A DNA stretch of 64,000 bases from the NCBI RefSeq assembly GCF_000499385.1, contig NW_013651812.1, positions 1 to 64,000 on the forward strand, given 5' to 3'. Positions within the stretch are counted from its first letter, which is position 1, and each line of letters opens with the position of its first letter. The translations under genes and the position numbers were made by a program. Of the stretch, positions 20,225-32,900 are shown piece by piece. The stretch comes from Eimeria necatrix (lineage: Eukaryota > Apicomplexa > Conoidasida > Eucoccidiorida > Eimeriidae). The notes under the pieces were generated by a model. The model searched no databases and was not told the origin of the DNA. It was given only the letters and a program-made list of their open reading frames with translations.

Positions 20225-22500
20225 AAAGGAACTGCAGCAACTGCAGAATCGAGCAGCAGCGGCAACGCGCTGTTGGGAATTACTTCACCGGGTGGGGGCC
20301 TCTCCTATCTCCATAGCGCTTGTCTACGGTTAACACACAACGAGACGTGGCTCGGAGACTCCAGCCGCCACCCACAGTGATTCAAAGACGCCAAGGCTTT
20401 GCCTTATATAAGAGCGTAGATTAGTAGGTGCATGTGTTTGCAGTCTGCAATGAATACGACGTGAGGCGCCGCCGCACTGCAGTCGCCCCCGTCCACCGCA
20501 AAAAACGGTAAACAACAGTTGATTGACAGCGGCCTGAGAAGAAAACTTGAGGGGAAGGCTGCGGCTGTTTCGGCTCCGCTGGAGCTGGCTCGGTGGCCTG
20601 CTGGAACGCGCAGCAGTACTGGCGCATTCAACAGACAAAGGCGCAGCGGGGACTGGTTAGCCGGTCTCTTCCCAGCTGTAGAATTTGACAGAGCAACAAA
20701 ACTGTAATTGCTGCACTGAAAATAAACCCTCAAAGATAACTCTAAACAACGGAACGTTCTTCTGTGTCTAGGGAAGCGCCAAGGTCTGCTGCCCCTCAAC
20801 TCCAGGAACAATTCAGGGGAGAAGCAGAGGCAAGGGGAACGTCTGTGCTGTGGGGTTTACAGGAAGTGCCCGGAAAATAAGAAATCTGGTGGCATTTCTA
20901 CGCAAGGAAAGCGGTCAGAAGCCTGCCGAAGCACGCATGGAGATCGAGGAGGAAAAGCAGTATTAAACCCTGAAGAAGGCTACGCAACAGGGACAGGGAA
21001 GGGAACCTCCAAGAGTAATCATGAGCCAAATAAACGCAGAGAAAACAAGTCCATTTGGGAAATAAACAGAGGAAGCCGTAGAACGCTACTCCTGCCGCTC
21101 TCGAGACCGAGCGCCCAACCCGCTGCCCTTCCCGTCACCGACACAACCGCGACCTTGTCTGAGCCATTAACATGTATTTCCACTAATACAGCCCTAATAG
21201 AGTAATCGGTAATGTGTTTAGATAACAGTAGCATCTCGATATGAGAAAATGGATAAAGAAGAGGAGGGAACAGTGCCAAGACGAAATAGGTTCCTCATAG
21301 GAGCCCCCGACCCCCACTCCTACTCCGTGATCTCGAAATGTGAACAAGGCACAGTATCCTAATTAAAAGTAGTACTCTCATAAGAATTTAGCATTGCAAA
21401 TGAACATCCAAAATGCATTCGGTAGGCCTGGTTAGGAAGCAGAAGAACCGCAACCTGCAGACGTACAACCTCTCCACTGGAGGGTCAAGGGAGAGGCGTT
21501 GGTATTACGGCACAATAAAGGTCTTATTGTTGTGTCTCTGTTCAAGAAATAATTCTACCTTGTGTGTACATTGCGTTCATGTGAGGAAGGCAGCACACAG
21601 CGGTGAGTAGGACTTGTGGCCGTCGCCCTCGAGCCGCTTCACCCTCCGAAGTTCTTGCAAAACCTCTCAGGCCCTAATCCTGGAAACAGAAGGAAAGATG
21701 AATATGCTGAAGCCATTCTCAACATCGACTCCAAGTATCCTTTCTTTGCTGAGAGCTTCCCAAAGGCGCACCTGAGCAGCGTGACCCTCGTTGGCATGCT
21801 TTTGTCATAGAGCTGCCTTTAACGAATCGCCGCCTTCTTCAGGCAATGACAGTAGCTGCAGTGTCAGCTCGCTTCACCGCGATTAGCCCAACTAACGGAA
21901 ACTCAGTAATGTCATCTTTGTTCCGGCCACTGCTTCGAGCCCTCAAGAGCCCACCTCTACCCGCTGGCGGGCATTGTCATCTATTCTTGATTGAGGTCCC
22001 CTAAAGGTGACAAGGGCAGAAGAAATCCGGCGTTTTCTTTGTGTCTTGCCTTTCGCCACTCCTGAAGAATACACGGCGGCTCGCAGGGCCTGTTTCGCGA
22101 ATTCCCTGGGTCTATATTTGGCTTAGTCTACCATATATACCTCGTCATCGCTGAGTTATTGACCTAGCGACTGCAGCTGTACTCCCGAAAGCTGCACCCT
22201 GAGCAGCGTCTTTCAAAGGCCACTTCTTCGCAATTTCATTCCTAGCCTCTCCGTGGGCTTTGCACCGCCTGGCCAAGTCCTTAGAGGACCATTTTCAGTG
22301 CTGACTGTAACTCTCCACTTCCTTTGAGGAACCGTTTTTGGCACTACCGCCTGAGTCTGCTCCGGGTATTAAGCTGTCCTGCAGGGCTAACAGGGCCTGC
22401 AGCAAGTATCTAAGCGCTCTTCTCACAGCGCAGTACACGCCTTCTCCACTTACTTGAGCTTCGTGGCCCGTGCCTTGGTTGCTGCTGCCTGCTCTTCCAG
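20225..22500. other. No gene seen
   Basis: Short unassigned ORFs on both strands only. A TATA-like TTATATAAGAG sits at 20404-20414. Upstream sequence for the minus-strand gene ending at 20224 should lie at the left edge of this stretch. Confidence 0.55.
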
Positions 22501-23000
22501 CTAGCCTATTCCTCTCAGAGGTCGTACAGAGCGGCCTGTCTTTACTGTACCAGCCATAGTGGCTGCCAAACGCGCCACAGCTTCCGAGGCCCTCCTTTCT
22601 CCCTTGACGCTTTCACCGTCTTTTGCGCTCTCCAAAGATGCAGATGCTATTTTCTCGCAGGGGCCCTTATGCTTCCGATGTGCACCCAACGCACTCTTTG
22701 CCACATCTCGACGTGTGAACGCGTCTTGAGGTTCTTGTTGAGCTTAATGGATTTGTCGGAGGAGCTGTATATTGCAAGGACAGCGCATGTGGCTTTGGAG
22801 CGGCTGCCGCAGGGGGGGTTCCCCTTCACTGAATTCATTTTGCTGCAGCGGCTTGAACGCTGCGAGACATGGACAGTCAGTGTCGACGCCGTTGTTCCTG
22901 CTGCAGTCTTTCCCACCAGCGCCCTGACAGCACCAAGAGCTCTTCCACTGTCAGCTGCAAAATAAAGCCCATCTACCAGTTGCCACACGCCGGAGACCAC
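22501..23000. other. Ambiguous coding segment (both strands open)
   Basis: A GC-richer island in which both strands read like protein. Plus strand 22669-22965 contains LSLMDLSEELYIARTAHVAL and GGFPFTEFILLQRLERCETW before a stop. Minus strand 22647-23000 contains VDGLYFAADSGRALGAVRAL and a downstream overlapping basic frame (22501-22704). A CTCTCAG acceptor-like site precedes the plus-strand reading. I cannot choose a strand, and there is no recognised domain. Confidence 0.25.
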
Positions 23001-24798
23001 AGAGGGGGAGCCCAGTGTGAGGCTTCACTTTGCGTTGCAGTGTGTCTTCAAGAGGCTTTCACGCCGTAGTGACTTCCTTGCTAGCCCGATCGCGTGAAAT
23101 ATCTGAAAGCACTCAGGCAGCCGCCGGTAACTGCAGCGATAGCAACCACAGAACTAGCCAGCGGCGGAGATGCCAAGGGTTTGTCTTCTGTTCGTTCGCA
23201 TGCCTCTGGAGTAACTGTAGTTATCACAGTTGCTGCAGTTCGCTCAGCTACGCAGCGCTAGAACAGCAGTGCCGGCATTCCCGTACTGATGCTCTATCGC
23301 TAGCTCAGGACAGCGAGAGCTGCAAAAGTTGCAGTTGAAAGATCTACTTAACTTGCATGAGAGGCTCTTTCCTCTCTCATGGTATGAGTATTGGAACTGG
23401 TCCTAGTTCTGCTGAACGTAGCTTCTGACAGTCTTTCCGCTTATGTACATATAAACAGTTTTAGGAGGTATCCTCCCCGTAACACAAGAGCAGGACACCG
23501 AGCTGCATTTTCACGCACAGTGCCGGTGTTTTGTCAAACTGGGCGCATGGATCATCTCTTGCCCGCACTGTGAGTCACTGAGAAAAAGCATCTCACTCCG
23601 CACTCTAGTTGCAGGTGTTCGGAGCATTGGGGCTGTATAGAATGTCTGTGGCTCTTGCGGCAGGGCGGCTACGGAGATGCCACCCACAGGCAGCTGCCAT
23701 AGTACTAAGGCGCTTTAAGCGGCTCCCCACAAAAAGCTAGTAGCTTACCACGTCAAACCGTCAGGTTGTTCTAGCCCGTAGGTCGTAAGCTGTTTCTAGT
23801 CCAAAACTGGCAAGAGAAATTAAATGTTGCTATCCAGTTTGTGGCACAGTGTGGGCCCATTAGCCTGTACTGCCCATGTCACACAACTTACCAAAGCAAC
23901 GTGAATGCAAAGTAATGAGCATACAACAACAGACAAGATGAGGCGAGTAATTATATAGGATCATCCGCATTGTGTCTGGCTCCAATCAATGCAACCCGTA
24001 CAGCTGCAGCCAGCGAAGCCGTCAGCTGCGGATTCGGGCAATCGCACCCCACATGTTGCAGTCAAGGAAGGGGCTTCCAAAGCTCCTAAATGAAACCAAT
24101 GCATTAAGAGTTGTGTTTTATCCGAATCACCAGAAAAGCCATCTACGTCATGGCGTTTCCTCAGGCATAAGAAAAACGACCATATCGAATCGTCACGTTT
24201 GTAAACTTACTGAGATTGCTACAGCATCTCATTCAGACTTCGAACTGACTCATCTGGCCTCCTTTGCTCAGATGCGGTTTCTAGCAAAGCGAAGTTCCAA
24301 GCCATGTGCGAAAGAAGAACATGTTGTCTGCTGCGGGAATCGTAGTTTACCATGATCCCTGTTTGTTGGGAAGAACACAGGGATGGCCTTCGCATCATTA
24401 GGCAGGTTATGAAATATTCTCTGGCAGATCGGCCAGCATCGTTCAGCCTGTTGTTGCTAATGAACTTCTCGGTCCGTTGTTACGGAGCTAACCAACCATC
24501 TTCAAAACAGCGCCATGGAAACAAAGGCACCGCATTGAATGTGGTACACTCCTCCAGCGGCGCAGTTTTGCGTAGAGCAGAGAAAAATAAATGGGATTAC
24601 CACAATCAAGTGCATGAAGCAAGAGAACAGAAGCGAATGCCGTTGTCGGCTGTGAGCCACCAGGCCTGCAGCTTCCTTGAGCTGGGCTCGGATGAGCTGC
24701 TGTTCTGAAGTAAAAACCGCTTCCTTCCCATGGAAGGTAAGCATGCTTACATATGTTTAGTGTTCTTTGTGCACGAAGATGTTCATTGTTTTTTCGGC
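23001..24798. other. No gene seen
   Basis: Only short ORFs, the longest a 118-codon plus-strand frame at 24352-24708 with no motif. A small inverted repeat (CATGAGAG...CTCTCATG, 8-bp arms) lies at 23356-23381. Confidence 0.5.
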
Positions 24799-25086
24799 TT
24801 ACCCCGGTAGCTCTTGGGCAGCACAAGGGGCCCCAGCCACCAACTGCAACACAAACCGTAGCACTACCGTTACTACCACCGCCAACACAATTTTCCGTTG
24901 GACGGAAGTAACATTGTCACTGTTGTTCAGTGGAAAACTATAGCTTGATACTTTCAAAGACACACTGGGGAGATCCTGGTTTCGGCCCAGGCTGATCTGG
25001 CCTGGGTCAGCTACAGGGCTTCCTACGGTTTCAAGCATTAGAATGGCCACTAGCACCACCTGTTGGACGTTTTTAACCAACGTCAA
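24799..25086 (-). CDS. Possible small secreted/membrane protein, first exon
   Basis: A 95-codon minus-strand frame starting with a typical signal peptide (MTLVKNVQQVVLVAILML), then a polar middle with an N-glycosylation-type NNSDNVT, then a second hydrophobic stretch (RKIVLAVVVTVVLRFVLQLV). A GGTAAGC splice donor falls at the end of the frame, so the gene probably continues into an exon further left, where a TTTTTACTTCAG acceptor exists near 24708. Its start is 35 bp from the start of the divergent plus-strand gene at 25122. Not recognised; surface-antigen-like topology is only suggestive. Confidence 0.33.
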   Translation of the reverse strand: MTLVKNVQQVVLVAILMLETVGSPVADPGQISLGRNQDLPSVSLKVSSYSFPLNNSDNVTSVQRKIVLAVVVTVVLRFVLQLVAGAPCAAQELPG

Positions 25087-25121
25087 GTTCCTGCTGCTAT
25101 ACGTTTTGGATATCTTCGGAA

Positions 25122-27415
25122 ATGGCTGAGCAGCTGCAGGTCGCCCTTGGTCTCAGAGATGCAGTGAAGCGATGGTGCTTGTTTCCCGCGCCATCAAAAG
25201 GGCCTACAGGCCCGTCATCTAGCCTGACCAATCCGGAGCGTTATCTTCCGGTCGGGGGGTTTCTAGACCAGCTGTTGCTGGTGGGAGCTCTGAAGGAGGC
25301 TGGTGCGGCGCCACTGCCTACGCATCTTTTCCCAGAGGAGGCAGCAGGCCACCAGGACTCCGAGGACTTCGGCTCCCCACTTTCTCCTGTTCAAACACCC
25401 AGCTCACGTAGCCGCTGCAGCACCTTCCGCAGCGACTTCGACAGCCACTCAGCTCCTGTGTCCGCTCTGCAGGAAGGGCCATTCCCCTTGCGGCACCCGC
25501 AGGAGAGGGCCGAACAAACGGCCTCAGTCGCTGCTGACGCGCAGCCCTCAATAGAATCTCAGCGGAGCCTCGCGACCCCGCGGAAGGGCCAGATTAGGTG
25601 TGCTTCTCTCCAGTCAGAGTCTCAGCTTCGCACGGAGGGGCGCGAGGCTTCATCTGCAACGTTGAAAGCTCTTCTGGTGCCACCCAAGACGCATCTGCCT
25701 TCCTCTTGCGCTGAACAAACGCAAGAGCCCGCGGGAGATGCAACAAAGGCCGACGAGAACTTCACTTCTGCGGACCAGCAAAAATGCAGGCAGCACCAGC
25801 AGCGGCCGTCCCACACGGCGAAGCAGCCCAAGTCAGCCGCAGCGAAACTAAACACAGATAAGGGCACGAAGCGAAGATCAGAATCACATGGAGCTCTTCG
25901 AGGAATGTACTCAGAGGCAACTGGGACGCCAGCTCCAGCAGTTACAAGAGGGCCAGCCCCAAGTCTGCAACTCACAAGGGATTCGGCAGTTCGTGCTGAG
26001 GGGCCGCCTCAAAAGCGGCAGGCTGTTGGGAGGCGTCGAGGGGAGGCTGCAGCTCTTATCCGCAGCAGCAGCGTCAATAGTGGCGGTCTGAAGGGTGCAG
26101 CAGCTGGGGTCCAAAAAACAGCTTCTGCAACTAGAGGCGCTTCTGCTGGGGCGTTGCACAGCACCGGTTGCAGGATAAACACTACAGCAAAACTTTCGCA
26201 CGTCAAATCGAAACAGCCCTCCCAGGTGCAAACTCAGGAGCGGCAGCAGCAGCAGCAGCAGCTTGAAGGCTCTCTTTCGTCACCAGCGTGTCAGTCTTTA
26301 CCGTTCATGGTGAGCAGACAAGTACTTAGTGCACATCCTTGAATAGGGAGCCGTTTCGTAGTATGTTTAAATTATTTTATTTGGGCTCCAATGCTGACTC
26401 CTTCTGCTCTATGGGTTTCTTGCAGGAAAGCTCAGGCGACATTGAAGTGGACAGTGCAACAAAAAGTGCCGCTGCTGCTGCTGCACTTGCAGCTGCTCGC
26501 TGCAGCAGCGCTCAAGATAGTAGCCAGGACCCGCTAAGTGCGTTCGCCGCCGAATGGCTGCTGGGTTGCCAGCAAAGACTTCTCGCAGCGAGTGGAGAGG
26601 CACCAGAGAGACCTGCAAACAGCAGCTCCGGCGATCGGATACCTGAGGCGGCTCGGCCCGTGCCTATTGCAGGTGGCTGTCCTGGGAGGCAAGGGGATCT
26701 TCACAAGCTGCAGATCACAAAGAAAAGGCTGAAGCAGGAACTCAGGGCGTACAACACCGCTTTTGCCTCATACTTTGGACGCCAACCGCTAAAGCAAGAT
26801 AAGGAGCCGCTCAGGCCATTGTACATGCATTACCAGCGTATTAAACAATGCATAGAGCATCTAATGGCAGCAGAAGGAAACGGGCACACTGCTGTTGAAA
26901 GTGATACGCCAAACGCAGTAGATGCCGCCGCATCACAGACTGCCACCGCAAGTGCTGCCACCAGTACGCGACGCAAAAGTCCTAGCGCCAGTTCTTCCCC
27001 AACAACAAATTCCCCAACGTGCGCCATGAAGAGGCTCAGGAAGAGCCGAAGTCTGCGTCTTGCAGACGGCCTCAGCCCCAAGGCAGCCCAACGACTAGGG
27101 AACAGCGGTGGCGGGCATAGGTCACCTGTAATTGCCAAAGAGAAATCATGGAGTAAGCTCTCTGCCTATGACAGGCAGCAGCTTTTGCAACAGAAACGGG
27201 AAGAAATGACATTTCAGCTGCACCAGCTGAAGCGGGAACGCCGCTTGCTAGGTGACAAACTTGCAGCATATCACCTTCGCTTTAAACAGGAACACGGCAG
27301 GCCCCTGAGGCTGAAGGCTGACATTACGCCTGTCCAGGAAGAATACAAGCTGTATGTAGAAACTACGAGACAGCTTGACGCCTTGGCATTTGCTTTGCAA
27401 AACCAGCCGTTATGA
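25122..27415 (+). CDS. FAM13-like repeat protein (two exons)
   Basis: Exon 1 is 25122-26309 and exon 2 is 26426-27415, joined by a phase-0 intron (CATG/GTGAGC donor, TTTCTTGCAG acceptor) to give 725 residues. Residues 1-60 form a conserved-looking N-terminal segment (VALGLRDAVKRWCLF; LPVGGFLDQLLLVGAL). The middle ~330 residues are Ser/Ala/Gln-rich and probably disordered. The C-terminal part has two copies of a basic helical motif. One lies near 26718-26855 (KKRLKQELRAYNTAFASYFG, then RQPLKQDKEPLRPLY and a YQRIK end). The other lies near 27190-27390 (QLHQLKRERRLLGDKL, then FKQEHGRPLRLKADI and EYKLYVE). The pattern K..L...L..Y...F....GR.P...D..P....Y..Y matches the C-terminal helical domain of FAM13A-type proteins, whose function is poorly defined. 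Coding structure is confident; the FAM13 relationship is by motif only. Confidence 0.85.
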
Positions 27416-28174
27416 CTTTTTCTGCAGAATGCAGTAAACACCCACTGGCGGACTTTCACGTGCCAGGTGCCTAGTATCGTGTTGAACCTCAATGCTTGCT
27501 TTTTGCTGCCCTCCAGTGGCGTGTCTTTTGCAGTTTTGGGCTTCTGGAATGCTAGCCAGTTGATCAGCTAACACTAAGCCAGGACATGTCGTGCCAGGGC
27601 CTTAGGATTGCTGCTGAAACCCTGAGCTAAGCGTAAGTGGATGAAACATTTTGTGAGTCACGGTTTATCTCGCCAGCTCACAGTGGAACAAGCTAATTAT
27701 GAATGGAAAAAAGCAGAGTGACACAGAAGCACTTGTGACACAGAAGCACTTGAACTGATCGTTTAGGCTATGGCTCTCCTAGAGTTTCACTTGTGTGCTT
27801 GCTACATGAACTAAAGCAGCTAGCTGTTTTGCAGAGGTCATCGGAGGTCTAGAGAACTGTAGCGCAGAGTCAAAGACAAATCTACGCAATATTCGTGTGT
27901 AGAGGCCCACTTCATGAAGAAAAAGCTGCAAAAAATAAGGCAGCGTCCTCGCCGGTTCGGGCTGTTGCGTTTCTTTCAAGTTGCTGTGCTTCAAGCGGCA
28001 GTTTTCCGCTCGAATGGCCACAAAACACATCGGAAACAATTGATGCGCAAGTGCAGGAGGCAATAACCATATTTCGGCGGATTATGTTCATGCGTGAAAG
28101 CTTCAAATGCATATACTTCTATCGCCACAGGGGATACGAAGCAGCTTGTGAGAATATTAATCTTTTGCTTATAT
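27416..28174. other. Intergenic, no gene seen
   Basis: Convergent intergenic space between the FAM13-like gene and the minus-strand membrane protein. An 18-base sequence (TGACACAGAAGCACTTG) is repeated in tandem at 27719-27753. No promoter or RNA gene was recognised. Confidence 0.6.
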
Positions 28175-28621
28175 TTAGCGTCCCAAATTCAAACTAGCAG
28201 TGCCATCGTAGAGGAACGCGCAAATTAAACTGAGGAGAGAGGACAGCAGAGTAACGGAAGCTACGACAACTCCCACAACTCCAGCGTAGCCCATGTTACC
28301 GAACAACGCCATCAAGAAGGACCATATGAAGTAGTGCGCAAAGTTGACGTTAATGAAGCTCAAGTTGAAGGAGGGGAAGTGCGCCAAAAGCGTACAAGCT
28401 CCCATCACAAAAGGAGTCCAAATGTCAATGAAGACGGTAGGAACGAATGAGAAAAGTTGCATTCTCCATGTGATCTTGTTAACGTCCTTCAGAGGGTCAC
28501 TGCCAATGGAGATGGAGGGGGAAGTTGACGATAGCTGGAAGCACCATAAAATAATCGTCAACACTCCGCTGACAAATCCCACCCACCGAGTTACCGTTGC
28601 AAGAGGCTCGAGAGAAGCCAT
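28175..28621 (-). CDS. Multi-pass membrane protein, 148 aa
   Basis: The frame is open from 28705, but the Met codon at 28619-28621 (MASLEPLATVTRWVGFVSG) gives the most natural start; stop at 28175. About 148 residues with four likely membrane segments: WVGFVSGVLTIILWCFQL, LFSFVPTVFIDIWTPFVMG (weaker), NFAHYFIWSFLMALFGNMGY and VVGVVVASVTLLSSLLSLIC. The short loops and short tails resemble small four-pass Golgi/ER proteins such as the COPI-associated/TVP families, but this is topology only; no diagnostic motif is seen. Upstream exons in the 28.62-28.8 kb region are possible. Several alveolate-specific inner-membrane proteins share this layout, so function is open. Confidence 0.62.
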   Translation of the reverse strand: MASLEPLATVTRWVGFVSGVLTIILWCFQLSSTSPSISIGSDPLKDVNKITWRMQLFSFVPTVFIDIWTPFVMGACTLLAHFPSFNLSFINVNFAHYFIWSFLMALFGNMGYAGVVGVVVASVTLLSSLLSLICAFLYDGTASLNLGR

Positions 28622-31600
28622 CTTCGCGTTTCTTATCTGCTTTTGACCTGCACTCAACAAATAGACAGGCGTCATATGTGGGCTTGCGAACGCGGCCCAC
28701 ACCATAGCCGTAACCTAAAGTGGACTGTAATGCAATCATTGTCTGGAAACCTCTTTTTAAAAAGATATAACGCACCATTGGTCGCGCGTGGAATTGACAA
28801 ACACAAGATATTAAGGTGTTTCGCTGCATGTGGCGGCTCTCTAGGGACGGTTTCAAATATGAATCGACTACGCAGAAAAACTACTAGAAAACCCCTTAAG
28901 TTTGTATATTTTTAACAATAGCGTCTAATTTCAACTAATACGGAACAGTTTTACTGCTATGGAAGGCCTGCGCCAGCATACAGAGCTCCTAGAAAATCAC
29001 CCAATGAAACAGATCTACAGCAGTCGTCAATAATGCCGCACCTCACAGTAGCCTGCTTAGGCTCGACTTTCTCTCTAAATTATAGGAGGTATTTTCTTAT
29101 GGAGATATTTAAGTTGTGTGCCTCGTTGGTAATGATACACCTTTCGAGGGTCACTTCCGCACTGCAGGGGACCTTCAGCGGAGGGGGAGCCCTCGGTCCG
29201 ATGCACCCAAAATACCGCGCTACAGCTGACTTTACTAAGTGTACTAAAAAGAATTAACGGCCTTGAAAAAATTGTCAGTAGTTTTTCAATACTATCCTAA
29301 GGAAAACCTGTACCGTCCCAAATGTGTGCGTGAGTGTCATGTTCTGTCACGGCCGTTCGGCCCGAAGGGCAAGCAGGCAAGCCTCCTTAGAGTGAAACCC
29401 GCTCCAGTAACATACAGAATAAAACTGTCAAGAATGTTCGGATACTATAGATCACGTTGTTTTTTTTTATTGCTGCTCTCCTTTGAAAGCATCATTTGCT
29501 CTCCTTCGATGCATATCTGTCGGCTCAGCCTCCGCTGACAGTGTAGTGCCTGGCACCTGTGCATTACAGACAGCGTCTGATGTAGCCTGCACCCTGTAAC
29601 ACATGGAATCTGTTTGAGGGCGCCGGTGCAAATTGATCTCTTCATAGGTTTAATATCATGTCGAATCCACGCTCCTACGCGTGGCAGTGAAGTCAAGTAT
29701 TTTTGCCACGTGCACACGATCACTCGGCCGTCGAAATGAACAAGATAGCACGAACTGGAGGCGTAATAAGCCACTTGCACCAATCTGATATATTTCATTA
29801 CAAATCACATAAGTGGCTGGTACCGATAAAAAGGGCTTGTATAAAGAAGGGCAGTGTCCCACGCTTTAAGGGTTCTTGGACTAAAATTGCACCATTGATG
29901 GCGCTGTAGCTCCTAGACTAACGCTGGAAGTACTCCGCATATTACAGATTTCGTTGATCCTAATAATGGGTTGCTTTTGAAGACAAGTCGTGCAGCGCAG
30001 TGGGCTTGGAACACAGCTGAGAGAGAAGGTTAAGAATTAGACTTAGCACAGGAGACTCTAAATCTGTATTGTATGAAGCCTGGAGGAACAGAAGATATTA
30101 AATGCACATGATATGAAACAAGCTATCCATGCGGAGGGCTGCGTCTGATTTATTCCAAGAGTAGCTAGTGCAGCAGTGCACGATCGAGGAACATCTTCAG
30201 TATTCAACACGTACACATTTCGGTCATTGGCTTTTACACTATGAGTTAAAAACCTGCGTGTTCATTAGGTACGCAAGCCAACGAAACAGCGGGGGGCCTT
30301 TATCTCACCTATGCTGTGGCAGGGCCCTTAATGGCGCTAGGCGGAAGTTGGTGAGTGGCCCTACATTCGCAGCTAGTCATATTCTGCACGAGGCGCACTT
30401 GTGACCCTTGTTCTTTACTTTCACATTAAACGTAAGCACAGATAATTTCGCTTCGGAGTTTTCTGTTTTCGTGAGAACAATTGCGAGTGTCGGATATGTG
30501 TCGCAGTCATTGCAGTGGTTGACGTTGTAAGCCTTGCGACGATGCACGGAGTAGGTTGTAGTTTTGGATTTGCGGGTTTTTCTTCCTTTTACTTTCCCGG
30601 CATTAAGATCAAGTGTAGAAGGGTGTATTCGGCAGGAAACTCAGTTGAGTATTTGTTAATGGATCGTGGCGAGCCCAGGAGTTCAAAACATTTGGGGGGA
30701 TATGTATCTCTCCGAAAATTGAGCGAAAAATGATGCTGTTTAAGCCATTATAATATTTTGGCAGTTTATTTACTGATTTATGATAGGTATAAAGCGAAGT
30801 AGTCTAAAACAGAGAGACAGCAAGGCGATGAGCTTTGAGTAGCTCACTACAAAGAGGGTTGCTTGCGTGGTTTAATCCTGCGGCGCCAACCCACAATGCA
30901 ATATCTGCCCGATCTACTCAAGGGCCCACATTCTCTCTTATGCCAGAAGTTGCTTTCCCTTGTCGGAGTAACTTTGGCATTACATCAAAACATCAATTTG
31001 CAGGCAGGAGGCCTCTTCTATCTCCGTCTGTAAAGACCCCCACACGTGGAGGCTTGCGCGGTTATCCTCGCCCGTAGGAGCTACTCTCTGCAGTAGTAAA
31101 ATCTTTTCTCAAAACCTGCCACACTGAACCCGAGATATCCAAAAAGAAGCAAGCTGAAGGACAAATTTCTTACATGTTGGATTCGCGCAAAGAACGCTTC
31201 AAGAATCCTTCAGAAGTGTCTTGTGCACGAGGCATGTAACAAAGAACTACAGCCGTGCCTACGTGTCTATCCTTTTGGCCAATCATAGCGGTGCAACTCA
31301 GTTTTCATACTCACGGATCACGTTGTAGTGAGCTGAGCCCAGCCCGGCTCCCACGTCTCTCCTCTGTTTTGGCCGCGTAGGCTAATATCCTCAGTAGGCT
31401 GAGACTCTGTTACACATTAAAAAGCGGTCCAGACAACGTCCTTGTAAGTCGCTTTTTCAAGTGTGTTTCTATATTCCTCTGAATATTCTCCCTCAAGAAG
31501 TGGACGTGCCTCCCAGTGCAGCTTCACTGCCTCGTGTCAGCCGCACCTGGGTGAAGTGCACACCAGACCAGGCCGTAACACTGAGAACTGTGTAGGTTGA

Positions 31601-32900
31601 GGTAGTAGATAGTAGTAGACACCCTTCGAGTTTTTCCTACCTCTACTGAGTATTTCAGCTTACTCATTCTGAAGTACATGTTCCTGAAGGCATTTCCAGG
31701 TTGCACTGTACTGCTGTGAGCTATTCCGGGCTACGCCGCTACACGGAACTCGCAACTGGCAACATACGTGCGCACGTGTCTGAACTACATCGCCACCAAA
31801 TAATGCCTTAAGAAGGCATGCTTGCTTTTAGACTTTTTGCTTGCGTGCTTGAAGGAGACGTTCTCCCCCTCTTGCCGCCGCTGGCCTGAAGTGTGGATAC
31901 TGCCCACAAGGGTCCAGCTATAGAGATGCGCACACATCTAGTACCGTCAGATTCACAACGCGCTGCACCAAAAAGGCATATTTAGTATTATTTCTGTTAT
32001 TGTTATTCTCTTTTGAGACACTCTGTGTCTCCCGTTGAGCATGCCATTGTAGGCGCACTGCCAACACAGCGCCAGCAGCCAAGTATGCAACCAGAGCCAC
32101 GTTTCTCTAGCTAACATGATTAAAATTGTGCTTTTCCCTTGTACTACTAAATAGTAAAACATTTGTTGCTTGCTCTAGAGTAACATTGTAGTGCAGCGCA
32201 CTACACTGCCAGCCACAGCCGGTGGCGGAACTAGCAGAACCCTGAAACTAGTCTGCTACTACAGACCCGGTTCTTCTAAGTGAAACAGTTATTTCCTTGC
32301 CTTAGTTTGAAAAACTATAAAAATCTAAAAGCAAATTCACCGGGATAAAATTCAATGGATGCCACGTACAAAATGTTTCCGTACGCACCATTGGACGGCA
32401 CCTTCGGACAGTGCCAAGATGCTCAAATCACTGTCGCGTGTGTGTTCACACGTAAACCAACTGAAATGCCACACAAAATCACAGCATAGTCACTCGATAG
32501 CACATTAGCCGAAACGTAATCCTAGAATTCACCACTTTTATTCTATACGCTCTTACCCAAAATTCAGTCTACAGTAACATCAGGGCTACGAAGCCCCAAT
32601 GTCTCACAGCATCGTAGCTATGAAAATACAACTGTAATGCGGTAAAGGCAGCCCATATACTGCCTAAATGAGCGTCACTGCAGTATTATTTAGGGTGCCA
32701 ACGAAATGCTGGCACTAATCGTATACACTAGCCACCCTACTCCTCGTACCATGCAAAATGCAGCATTTGACCAAACAACTTCATAAGCGCGTGAGAGCGA
32801 ATCTGTGTGTACTCGTCGTCTGTCAAGCAGATGTGGTCACGTTAAGCGCGTATACAGACAGAAATCGCCGTTTTTGCCAGGAGTATAGAGGCGCAACATG
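28622..32900. other. No gene seen
   Basis: AT-richer DNA with stop codons in all frames and ORFs below 120 codons. A poly-T run is at 29460-29468. A small perfect inverted repeat TGTAGTGC-AGC-GCACTACA lies at 32187-32205. The 30835-31077 plus-strand frame is open but has no motif. Small exons of interrupted genes could be missed here. Confidence 0.5.
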
